Assembly: GCA_002418705.1 (NCBI GenBank)
Contig: DIEQ01000060.1
Location: 1 to 13,683, forward strand
Source: Mageeibacillus sp. UBA5770
Lineage (GTDB): Bacteria > Bacillota_A > Clostridia > Saccharofermentanales > Saccharofermentanaceae
Reading direction: 5' to 3'
Length of the DNA stretch: 13,683 nucleotides
Below, one piece after another: positions 1 through 6,477 of the stretch. Made by a program: the position numbers and the translations under genes. The notes beneath the pieces are model-generated. The model was given only the letters and a program-made list of their open reading frames with translations. It ran no database searches and was not told the DNA's origin. Position 1 is the stretch's first letter; each line of letters opens with the position of its first letter.

Positions 1-276
1 GTTCACCTGAAGATCAAGGAAGGCACACGTGAGCGTATTCAGATTTTTGAAGGCTCAGTGATTGCAAGAAAAGGCGGCGGTCTTTCCGAGACGATGACCG
101 TAAGGCGCGTATCCTACGGCGTAGGTGTAGAGCGTATTTTGCCTGTGCATTCCCCTAGAATTGATAAGATTGAGATTGTCCGTAAGGGCCGCGTCAGAAG
201 AGCTAAGCTCTATTATCTGCGTGATCGTGTGGGCAAGGCAGCAAAGATTACAGAGAAGCTTACAAGGCGTTCCTAA
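1..276 (+). CDS. rplS: 50S ribosomal protein L19, 5'-truncated by the window edge
   Basis: L19 sits at the 30S-50S interface of the large ribosomal subunit. Reading frame 1 is open from the first base to the TAA at 274-276 and gives the last 91 residues; about two dozen N-terminal residues lie outside the window. Recognisable L19 features are the stretch [12 protein letters not shown] near the start, [20 protein letters not shown] after it, and the basic C-terminal part with [21 protein letters not shown] rho-independent terminator follows 22 bases after the stop, so this is the last gene of its ribosomal operon. In many Firmicutes rbgA and rnhB follow rplS, as they do here. Identification rests on clear family sequence; the start cannot be seen. 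Confidence 0.97.
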   Translation, partial: VHLKIKEGTRERIQIFEGSVIARKGGGLSETMTVRRVSYGVGVERILPVHSPRIDKIEIVRKGRVRRAKLYYLRDRVGKAAKITEKLTRRS

Positions 277-298
277 GATCTTTTGTACTGACCGACGG

Positions 299-340
299 AC
301 TGCTCGGATGTGTGATCTTTCACCTCCGGGCAGTTTTTTT
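299..340 (+). terminator. Rho-independent terminator after rplS
   Basis: The arm ACTGCTCGG (299-307) pairs with CCGGGCAGT (326-334) with one G-U pair. An inner GTGA/TCAC stem closes the loop, and a run of seven T follows at 334-340. It lies 22 bases after the rplS stop and separates the ribosomal operon from rbgA. Confidence 0.88.
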
Positions 341-353
341 ATTCTGCATACTA

Positions 354-359
354 TATAAT
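354..359 (+). promoter_or_regulatory. Possible -10 box for rbgA
   Basis: A perfect TATAAT lies 26 bases before the rbgA start, just after the rplS terminator, where a promoter is needed. At the proper distance for a -35 box (about 331-336) there is only the end of the terminator stem and its T run, which is a poor match. The call rests on the -10 box and context alone. Confidence 0.35.
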
Positions 360-384
360 AGTAAGAAAACATACAGGAGTATTT

Positions 385-1263
385 ATGCCAACCGATATTA
401 ACTGGTTTCCGGGTCATATGCGTAAGGCTCTTCGTCTTATCGCAGATCAGCTCAAGCTGGTCGATGTAATGATTGAAACATGTGATGCGAGAATTCCCTT
501 TTCAAGCAGAAATCCGGAACTCAACACAATTATTAATAATAAGCGAAGACTTCTGGTCTTGAACAAAGCTGATCTTGCCGATGAAAAGGTTACCGCGGCA
601 TGGATTGCTTATTATAAAGAACGCGGTATTACTGCGATTCCTACGGATGCTATACATAAAAAGGGCCTTGATATGATCAGAAATAATGCGCGTCTTCTTT
701 GTGCGGATATTTTGGAGCGTGCCAAAAATAAAGGCCGTATAGGCAGACCGGTTCGTGCTATGGTTATCGGCATTCCCAATTCCGGTAAATCAACACTGAT
801 TAATGCACTCTGCAACCGCAAAATTGCCGTAACGGGTGATCGCCCCGGCGTGACGCGCGGTTATCAGTGGGCGCGTTCCGATTCTTTCCTCGAACTCATG
901 GATATGCCCGGCGTCCTGTGGCCCAATCTTGGTTCCCGGAGAAGCCAGCTTTGCCTGACGCTGACCGGAGCCGTCAAATCCGAAGTTGTTGAAATGACGG
1001 AAGTTGCCATGGAAGGCCTGACTATGCTTATGGACAGATACCCGGCTGAAGTCTGTGCACGTTACAAGCTTCCGATGCCCGGTACGCCTGATTATGTTGA
1101 AGATGCTTATGAACGGCTGCTGCTCGCTGCGAAAAACCGCGGATGTATCCTGTCGGGCGGCCGAATCGATGAAGAGAAATTTGCCGGACTGTTTTTAGAT
1201 GATTTCAGGAATGGCCGTATTGGTAGAATATCACTTGAGATGCCGGATCGTCCGACTGCGTAA
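385..1263 (+). CDS. rbgA: Ribosome biogenesis GTPase RbgA (YlqF)
   Basis: RbgA is a GTPase that acts late in 50S subunit assembly in Gram-positive bacteria; it binds the pre-50S particle in the cytoplasm. The 292-residue protein has the circularly permuted motif order typical of the YlqF/YawG family. The G4 motif NKAD is at residues 60-63, ahead of the P-loop G1 GIPNSGKST at 129-137, and G3 DMPG is at 173-176. The N-terminal signature INWFPGHM (5-12) is also typical. Length is close to the known ~280-residue Bacillus protein. The ATG at 385 has an AGGAG at 375-379. The gene sits between rplS and rnhB, 19 bases ahead of rnhB, a conserved Firmicute order. Nothing unusual is seen. Confidence 0.96.
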   Translation: MPTDINWFPGHMRKALRLIADQLKLVDVMIETCDARIPFSSRNPELNTIINNKRRLLVLNKADLADEKVTAAWIAYYKERGITAIPTDAIHKKGLDMIRNNARLLCADILERAKNKGRIGRPVRAMVIGIPNSGKSTLINALCNRKIAVTGDRPGVTRGYQWARSDSFLELMDMPGVLWPNLGSRRSQLCLTLTGAVKSEVVEMTEVAMEGLTMLMDRYPAEVCARYKLPMPGTPDYVEDAYERLLLAAKNRGCILSGGRIDEEKFAGLFLDDFRNGRIGRISLEMPDRPTA

Positions 1264-1282
1264 TCGTATCTGGAGGTAATGC

Positions 1283-1912
1283 ATGAATCGCCTGGAAAAA
1301 CTGATAGATAAATATTCGCTGCTTTCCTTTTACGAGAACGAGGCCAGGGATAAGGGCTTTTCCATATGTGCCGGTATTGACGAAGCCGGACGTGGGCCTT
1401 TGGCGGGTCCGGTAGTGGCTGCGGCCTGTGTTCTTCGTGAAGATATGCCGATTTACGGTCTTGACGATTCCAAGAAAATCCCGGAATCCCGAAGAGAATT
1501 ATTGTATGAGGAAATCATCGCGAAAGCACGGTGCTTTTCGGTTATCCGGATTGAACATGATGTTATCGATGAAATAAATATTCTCGAAGCGACAAAGCGG
1601 GCCATGCGCATGTGTGTCTCATCACTGGCCGAAGTACCGGACCTTCTTCTGATCGATGCAGTTGATCTCAAGGGTACCGGAATTCCTGTTACTCCAATTA
1701 TTAAGGGAGATGCCAAATCCAATTCGATTGCTGCGGCCTCTATTCTCGCTAAAGTTACTCGAGACAGGATTATGCGTGAGTATGACCTTCTATATCCCGG
1801 GTACGGATTTGCCAGGCACAAAGGTTATGGGACCAAAGAACACTATGCCGCTATTGAGGTGCTGTCGCTTTGCCCGATTCACCGCAGGACATTTTTGAAG
1901 GGACACTGCTGA
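1283..1912 (+). CDS. rnhB: Ribonuclease HII
   Basis: RNase HII cuts the RNA strand of RNA-DNA hybrids and starts removal of single ribonucleotides misplaced in DNA. The 209-residue protein shows the family signature GIDEAGRGPLAGPVVAAA from residue 31. The four expected metal-binding acids are visible as D33, E34, D125 (in LLIDAVD) and D143 (in IKGDAKS). The SIAAASILAKVTRD block and the conserved YGTKEH loop follow. A GGAGG at 1272-1276 lies six bases before the ATG. It follows rbgA by 19 bases and is probably cotranscribed with it. The TGA stop lies in the loop of a perfect 7-bp hairpin (see 1903-1924). Identification is secure. Confidence 0.97.
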   Translation: MNRLEKLIDKYSLLSFYENEARDKGFSICAGIDEAGRGPLAGPVVAAACVLREDMPIYGLDDSKKIPESRRELLYEEIIAKARCFSVIRIEHDVIDEINILEATKRAMRMCVSSLAEVPDLLLIDAVDLKGTGIPVTPIIKGDAKSNSIAAASILAKVTRDRIMREYDLLYPGYGFARHKGYGTKEHYAAIEVLSLCPIHRRTFLKGHC

Positions 1913-1924
1913 GTGCAGTGTTTT
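1903..1924 (+). terminator. Hairpin overlapping the rnhB stop codon, possible weak terminator
   Basis: ACACTGC (1903-1909) and GCAGTGT (1915-1921) form a perfect 7-bp stem around a 5-base loop TGAGT, which contains the rnhB stop codon TGA (1910-1912). Only four T follow (1921-1924), so termination would be partial at best. Translating ribosomes reach into the stem. Confidence 0.5.
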
Positions 1925-1956
1925 GTCGTTTATAGGCGGTTATTGTCGAAAAATAA

Positions 1957-1987
1957 TTGATCCTGCAGGAACTGTACGTGTGATACT
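1957..1987 (+). promoter_or_regulatory. Possible extended -10 promoter for yraN
   Basis: TTGATC at 1957-1962 resembles a -35 box. TGTGATACT at 1979-1987 gives an extended -10 (TG-n-GATACT). The spacer of 19 bases is long. A start near 1994 would leave a short leader before the yraN ribosome site at 2005-2011. This is a weak call from consensus matching by eye. Confidence 0.3.
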
Positions 1988-2019
1988 GTTGTCATCAATA
2001 CCGAAAGAAGGTACCTTCG

Positions 2020-2400
2020 GTGGACATGCGTGCAGCAAATGCAAAATGGGCTAAGGATATCGGCCGGAGGGCTGAAGATGCCGTGTTATCCTGCTTTCTG
2101 GCCCGTGGATATGCACTGCTTGCAAGAAATTATTCGGTCCATCGCTATGGCGAGCTTGACTTGATTCTCTGCCGTGATATGTGTATTTATGTGGTCGAAG
2201 TGAAGAGCAGAAGAGAAGGAGATTCATTTGGAGGAGCAAGGGAAGCAGTAACCCGGCAGAAGATGAAAAGGATGCTGTGTGCGACTAAGGTATTTCTGCT
2301 TGACCGCCAGTGGGAGACATATGATATTCGTTTTGTTGCCGGCTGTGTCACTCATAATAACAGCGGAACGATCTCCCATATTGAAATTCTGCCAATCTAA
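2020..2400 (+). CDS. yraN: UPF0102 family protein YraN, predicted endonuclease fold
   Basis: YraN proteins have a PD-(D/E)xK nuclease-like fold, and their exact role is not settled. This one has 126 residues, usual for the family. The motif region is clear: the helix GRRAEDAVLSCFLARGY near residue 15, then YGELDLIL with E45 and D47, then VVEVKSR with E60 and K62. I take GTG at 2020 as the start because AAGAAGG at 2005-2011 is 8 bases away. The in-frame ATG at 2026 is 14 bases away and less likely. It follows rnhB by 107 bases, as in many bacteria. The main promoter of the next operon begins 10 bases after its stop. Confidence 0.9.
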   Translation: MDMRAANAKWAKDIGRRAEDAVLSCFLARGYALLARNYSVHRYGELDLILCRDMCIYVVEVKSRREGDSFGGAREAVTRQKMKRMLCATKVFLLDRQWETYDIRFVAGCVTHNNSGTISHIEILPI

Positions 2401-2410
2401 TGCAAGGCAC

Positions 2411-2440
2411 TTGAGATTTCCCTTCAAAATAGGCTATAAT
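2411..2440 (+). promoter_or_regulatory. Sigma-A promoter of the aminotransferase-purB-nifZ-thiI operon
   Basis: TTGAGA at 2411-2416 and a perfect TATAAT at 2435-2440 are 18 bases apart. Transcription would start near 2447, leaving a leader of about 125 bases before the first gene. It is the best promoter match in the window. Confidence 0.75.
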
Positions 2441-2446
2441 ATGACA

Positions 2447-2572
2447 GCTAAGCAAGTGTTTTACACCTTGGTGTGCAAGGAAGCGATTCAAGAGTTTCTT
2501 TTGCGCCCTCAGGCACACAAACACGGGCGGCTAAGATCAACTTGATTACACACGTGCAAGGGGGACCCTGAC
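2447..2572 (+). promoter_or_regulatory. Long, possibly structured 5' leader of the operon
   Basis: No convincing open frame lies between the promoter and the first gene, but self-complementary segments are dense. GTGTTT (2456-2461) pairs with AAACAC (2519-2524), and GTGTGC (2471-2476) pairs with GCACAC (2513-2518). The two 3' arms are contiguous, so a 12-bp stem with a 9-base bulge is possible. ACACC (2463-2467) and GGTGT (2470-2474) would form a competing small hairpin that uses part of the same segment. The ribosome site AAGGGGG is at 2558-2564. I compared it from memory with common riboswitch consensus motifs and recognised none. Confidence 0.4.
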
Positions 2573-3859
2573 ATGCTTTCTTTTTTGGAAATGGATCGCT
2601 CTCAGCTTTCTGAGGAACTGACTACACTTAAGGACCGTTATGAGAATTTTAAGGCGCAGATGCTTTCTTTGGATATGACCAGAGGCAAGCCCTGCAGCGA
2701 GCAGCTGGATATGGGATCTGCGCTTCTTAATATACTGAACCCTGATGATGTTTTTGCTGCAGACGGTACAGACTGCAGAAACTACGGACTTCCTATGGGC
2801 ATTCATGAAGCAAGAAAGTTTTTTGCGGATATGATCGGCACAGTGCCTGATCATGTCATTATCGGTAATAATTCCAGCCTTAATGTCATGTTTGATACGC
2901 TAATGCTGTCACTTGTTTTTGGAGAAGTAGATTCTGATGAACCATGGTCCAAAGTTGAAAACAGGAAGTGGATCTGCCCGGTACCCGGATATGACCGTCA
3001 TTTCCTTGTTACACAGACGCTGGGGTTTGAACTGATTCCGGTTCCCCTTCATGAAGACGGACCCGATATGGACCTCGTCGAGAAGCTTGTTGCTGAAGAT
3101 CCCTCGATTAAAGGAATGTGGTGCATGCCTCTTTACAGTAATCCGGACGGATACATCTATTCGACAAAAGTCTGCAAAAGACTTGCTTCGATGAAGACTG
3201 CGGCGAAAGATTTCCGTATTCTCTGGGATAATGCGTATGTTGTTCATCATTTATATGAGGATAAGAAGGGTACTTTACCCGATATCCTTTCCCTGTGTGA
3301 TATAGCCGGTCATCCAAACCGCGTATATGAATTTGCATCAACATCTAAGATTTCGTTTGCCGGATCCGGCATATCCTGTGTAGCAGCTAATCCGCAGAAC
3401 TTTGCGCGTCTTCGTAAATATACTTCTGTGCAGTCAATCGGACCGGATAAGCTTAACGAACTTCGTCATATCCGGTATATGCCTGACTATGCTTCCCTCG
3501 AAAAAGTCATGAAGGGTCACGCCAATATCATTCGTCCGAAGTTCGAGGTCACATTGTCTATCCTGACAAGAGAACTGGAAGGAACAGGAATCGGCAAATG
3601 GAATAACCCTCTCGGCGGATATTTTGTGAGCCTGTTTGTATATCCGGGTACTGCAAAGAAAGTTGTTGCCCTTGCCAAGGAAGCCGGGGTTGCATTAACA
3701 CCTGCCGGGGCAACGTATCCCTACGGTAAAGACCCGCGTGACGAAAATATCCGCATTTCACCGACATTCCCGGGAATTAAGGATATTGAAAAAGCTATTG
3801 AGGTTCTTTGCATCTGTGCAAAGATAGCTGCTGCTGAAAAACGCTTGGAAGAGGTATAA
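2573..3859 (+). CDS. PLP-dependent aminotransferase, aspartate aminotransferase-like with MocR-type domain
   Basis: This 428-residue fold-type I aminotransferase resembles the subgroup of class I/II enzymes that includes the aspartate aminotransferase of corynebacteria (Aminotran_MocR type), not classic AspC. Visible features are LDMTRGKP (33-40), the PLP-contacting YSNPDGY (188-194; N190), the WDNAY block with D219, the Schiff-base lysine K259 in STSKISFAG, and R394 in ENIRISP, which should bind the substrate carboxylate. There is no N-terminal DNA-binding domain, so it is an enzyme and not a MocR regulator. ATG 2573 has AAGGGGG at 2558-2564. The gene heads the operon and ends 2 bases before purB. 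Aspartate as substrate is inferred from subgroup and neighbour; another amino acid is possible. Confidence 0.85.
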   Translation: MLSFLEMDRSQLSEELTTLKDRYENFKAQMLSLDMTRGKPCSEQLDMGSALLNILNPDDVFAADGTDCRNYGLPMGIHEARKFFADMIGTVPDHVIIGNNSSLNVMFDTLMLSLVFGEVDSDEPWSKVENRKWICPVPGYDRHFLVTQTLGFELIPVPLHEDGPDMDLVEKLVAEDPSIKGMWCMPLYSNPDGYIYSTKVCKRLASMKTAAKDFRILWDNAYVVHHLYEDKKGTLPDILSLCDIAGHPNRVYEFASTSKISFAGSGISCVAANPQNFARLRKYTSVQSIGPDKLNELRHIRYMPDYASLEKVMKGHANIIRPKFEVTLSILTRELEGTGIGKWNNPLGGYFVSLFVYPGTAKKVVALAKEAGVALTPAGATYPYGKDPRDENIRISPTFPGIKDIEKAIEVLCICAKIAAAEKRLEEV

Positions 3860-3861
3860 GA

Positions 3862-5295
3862 ATGAAAGATGTATACGAGAGCCCGCTTAATTCGCGATAT
3901 GCCAGTAAAGAGATGCAGTTCCTTTTTTCACCGGACAATAAGTTCCGTACGTGGAGAAAGCTTTGGATTGCCCTGGCAGAATCCGAAAAGGAGCTTGGCC
4001 TTTCCATTACACAGGAACAGATTGACGAGCTGGTTTTACATAAGGATGACATCAATTATGATGTAGCCAGAAGAGAAGAGAGTATAGTCCGTCACGATGT
4101 AATGGCACACGTTCATGCATATGGTGAACAATGCCCAAAAGCAAAGGGAATCATTCATCTGGGTGCTACGTCCTGTTACGTCGGTGACAACACGGATCTG
4201 ATGGTAATGAAGGATGCTTTGATTCTTGTACGCAAAAGATTGATTCATGTAATTTCAGGGCTCGCATCCTTTGCAGACGAATATAAGAATATGGCAACTC
4301 TCGGTTTTACCCATTTTCAGTCGGCCCAGCTTGTAACTGTCGGCAAAAGGGCAACCCTCTGGCTGCAGGATCTGCTTTTCGACCTCGAAGAACTTACATT
4401 CGTAATAGACAATATTAAATTGCTTGGGTGCAAAGGTACAACCGGAACGCAGGCCAGTTTTCTTAATCTATTCCAGGGTGACCATGATAAAGTGATCAGG
4501 CTCGACCAGATGATCGCAGAAAAAATGGGCTTTTCCGATACTTACAAGGTCAGCGGACAGACGTATTCAAGAAAAATCGACGCCCGTGCCCTAAATGCCC
4601 TTTCGTCCATTGCACAGAGTGCCCATAAGTTCAGCAATGACATTCGCCTTCTTCAGCACTTAAAAGAGATTGAAGAACCATTTGAAAAAACCCAGATCGG
4701 TTCATCCGCCATGGCATACAAAAGAAATCCGATGAGATCGGAGAGAATCGCGTCCCTTGCACGATATGTTATTGCTGATGTGCTGAACCCGGCCATGACA
4801 GCCGCTGAACAGTGGTTTGAAAGAACGCTCGATGATTCGGCCAACAAACGGATCAGTGTACCGGAAGCTTTTCTGGCTGTTGACGCAATTCTCAGCATTT
4901 ATCAGAATGTTATTTCCGGACTTGTTGTATATCCGGGTGTCATCCGCAGGCATCTTATGGAAGAGCTTCCTTTCATGGCAACCGAAAATATCATGATGGA
5001 GGCTGTCTCAAGAGGCGGTGACCGTCAGGATCTGCATGAGCGGATCCGCGTACACTCTATGGCAGCGGGTTCTGTTGTTAAAGTTGACGGCAAGCCTAAT
5101 GATCTTTTGGAGAGAATCGCTGCCGACGATGCTTTTGGACTTGATGTTGATTCGCTTTCTGCGCTTCTTGATCCGAATCTGTACATCGGACGCAGCCCGG
5201 AACAGGTTACATCATTCCTGAAGGAAGAAGTGAAGCCAATACTTGCCCGATATGCCGCTGATATGGATCTTTCAGATCCTGAGCTTACTGTATAA
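3862..5295 (+). CDS. purB: Adenylosuccinate lyase, long eukaryote-like type
   Basis: PurB splits SAICAR to AICAR plus fumarate and adenylosuccinate to AMP plus fumarate, two steps of purine synthesis. The 477-residue protein belongs to the fumarase/aspartase superfamily. Visible elements are RHDVMAH with H78, HLGATSCYVGDNTD (99-112), TLGFTHFQ with H151 as the likely catalytic histidine, GCKGTTGTQASF (189-200), and the signature loop GSSAMAYKRNP (280-290). The block EQWFERTLDDSANKR and the whole C-terminal half closely resemble human ADSL as I recall it, and the length fits that group better than the ~430-residue Bacillus type. The signature loop has Ala285 where human ADSL has Pro. Its ribosome site lies inside the end of the upstream gene, only 2 bases separate the genes, and translation is likely coupled. 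Confidence 0.96.
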   Translation: MKDVYESPLNSRYASKEMQFLFSPDNKFRTWRKLWIALAESEKELGLSITQEQIDELVLHKDDINYDVARREESIVRHDVMAHVHAYGEQCPKAKGIIHLGATSCYVGDNTDLMVMKDALILVRKRLIHVISGLASFADEYKNMATLGFTHFQSAQLVTVGKRATLWLQDLLFDLEELTFVIDNIKLLGCKGTTGTQASFLNLFQGDHDKVIRLDQMIAEKMGFSDTYKVSGQTYSRKIDARALNALSSIAQSAHKFSNDIRLLQHLKEIEEPFEKTQIGSSAMAYKRNPMRSERIASLARYVIADVLNPAMTAAEQWFERTLDDSANKRISVPEAFLAVDAILSIYQNVISGLVVYPGVIRRHLMEELPFMATENIMMEAVSRGGDRQDLHERIRVHSMAAGSVVKVDGKPNDLLERIAADDAFGLDVDSLSALLDPNLYIGRSPEQVTSFLKEEVKPILARYAADMDLSDPELTV

Positions 5296-5316
5296 CGTAT
5301 AACCCTAGCCCCTGAG

Positions 5317-5332
5317 GGAGGGAAGACTTCTG
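5317..5332 (+). promoter_or_regulatory. Ribosome binding site and probable CTG start codon of the desulfurase gene
   Basis: GGAGGG at 5317-5322 is a strong Shine-Dalgarno sequence. Seven bases later, at 5330-5332, comes CTG, and the codons after it read IYLDNSATT, the standard N-terminus of NifS/IscS enzymes, which begin M-I-Y-L-D-N. There is no in-frame ATG, GTG or TTG between the upstream in-frame TAG (5306-5308) and the ATG at 5384. That ATG would delete this conserved segment and has no matching ribosome site. CCCT at 5303-5306 or 5310-5313 can pair with AGGG in the ribosome site. Confidence 0.7.
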
Positions 5333-6475
5333 ATCTATCTTGATAACAGCGCGACAACAAAGCCTCTGCCTGAAGTAGTTTCCATGATAATTGAGGAACT
5401 TTCCTCTGATGAAGGATTCGGTAATCCCGGATCCCTTCATCGTCTCGGAATGTACGCCGAAAAGAAGCAGAAAGAAGCGCTTGATACGATCAGCAGGATT
5501 CTTTCCTGCAGCCGGGAAGAACTCATATTTACCTCATGTGGTTCTGAATCTGTCAATACGGCAATCCGGGGATATCTGCATGCCAATCCAAGGTTCGGGA
5601 AACATATTATATCTACAAGGACGGAACATAAAGCATCTCTCGAGACACTTGTGTTTCTGGAACAATCCGGATACGAAGTGAAGTATTTGAGCGTCGGGAA
5701 TAACGGCTTGCCGGACCTGCAGCAGCTCGAGGAATCTATACGTCCGGATACCTCCCTCATATCCCTTACGCATGTTAATAATGAGACTGGTGTTATTCTT
5801 CCTGTTCGCGAGATAACACAGATACGGGACAGGAAGAATCCCAAAACACGAATACATCTCGACTGCGTTCAGTCTTTAGGTAAACTGCCGATACGCCTGA
5901 CATCAATGGGTATTGATATGGCTTCTTTTTCCGGTCACAAAATTCATGCAGTTAAGGGTGTCGGCCTGCTTTATATTAAAAAAGGCTGCCGGATCCATCC
6001 GCTCATATACGGCGGCGGCCAGCAGCGCGGGCTTCGATCCGGGACGGAGAGTACTTTCCTGTCGGGCGCTATGGCTCTTGCGCTTTCTCATGCAGAGAAA
6101 GATCGTGAAAATTCGCTGACGCGTGTTACTATATTAAAGAAGAACTTGCTCGAGGGACTCAAAGATCTTCAACCTGTGGTTTTGTCACCGGAAGATGCCC
6201 TGCCGTATGTAGTAAATCTTTCTTTTCCATCTTTTGAGGCAGAGACAATGCTGCACGCGCTTGAAGAAATGGACATTTTTGTATCGACTGTTTCGGCATG
6301 TTCTTCAAAACAAAAGAAGATCAGTTATGTACTTCTTGAGATGGGAACAGACAGGAGAATAGCACAAAATGCAGTGCGTATCAGTTTCTCCCGTTTTTCA
6401 ACAGAAGAGGAAGTCAGTACTGCATGTCAGGCATTCTACAAAATATATGATAAATATTTAATGAAACGAGGATAA
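5330..6475 (+). CDS. nifZ: Cysteine desulfurase, NifZ/NifS-like, probably dedicated to ThiI
   Basis: The enzyme takes sulfur from L-cysteine as a persulfide and gives alanine. Counting from the CTG at 5330 it has 381 residues, normal for group I desulfurases. It shows LDNSATT at the start, the PLP-stacking H100 in TEHKAS, HVNNETG near 148, the Schiff-base lysine K204 in SFSGHKIH, and the catalytic C324 in STVSACSS. The Cys loop is followed by KQKKISYVLLEMG, unlike the [14 protein letters not shown] of the IscS further on. It lies 34 bases after purB and 2 bases before thiI. In Bacillus subtilis a desulfurase next to thiI, NifZ, passes sulfur to ThiI for tRNA 4-thiouridine; I infer the same role here. 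The start codon is the main doubt. Confidence 0.88.
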   Translation: MIYLDNSATTKPLPEVVSMIIEELSSDEGFGNPGSLHRLGMYAEKKQKEALDTISRILSCSREELIFTSCGSESVNTAIRGYLHANPRFGKHIISTRTEHKASLETLVFLEQSGYEVKYLSVGNNGLPDLQQLEESIRPDTSLISLTHVNNETGVILPVREITQIRDRKNPKTRIHLDCVQSLGKLPIRLTSMGIDMASFSGHKIHAVKGVGLLYIKKGCRIHPLIYGGGQQRGLRSGTESTFLSGAMALALSHAEKDRENSLTRVTILKKNLLEGLKDLQPVVLSPEDALPYVVNLSFPSFEAETMLHALEEMDIFVSTVSACSSKQKKISYVLLEMGTDRRIAQNAVRISFSRFSTEEEVSTACQAFYKIYDKYLMKRG

Positions 6476-6477
6476 GA

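Noticed and set aside
2476..2490. GCAAGGAAGC in the operon leader, similar to part of the SRP RNA tip
   Set aside because: The rest of the SRP RNA core sequence and its long flanking stem are missing, and the gene context is a leader.
5384..5386. ATG as start of the ThiI-linked desulfurase
   Set aside because: It would remove the conserved IYLDNSATT segment and lacks a ribosome site.
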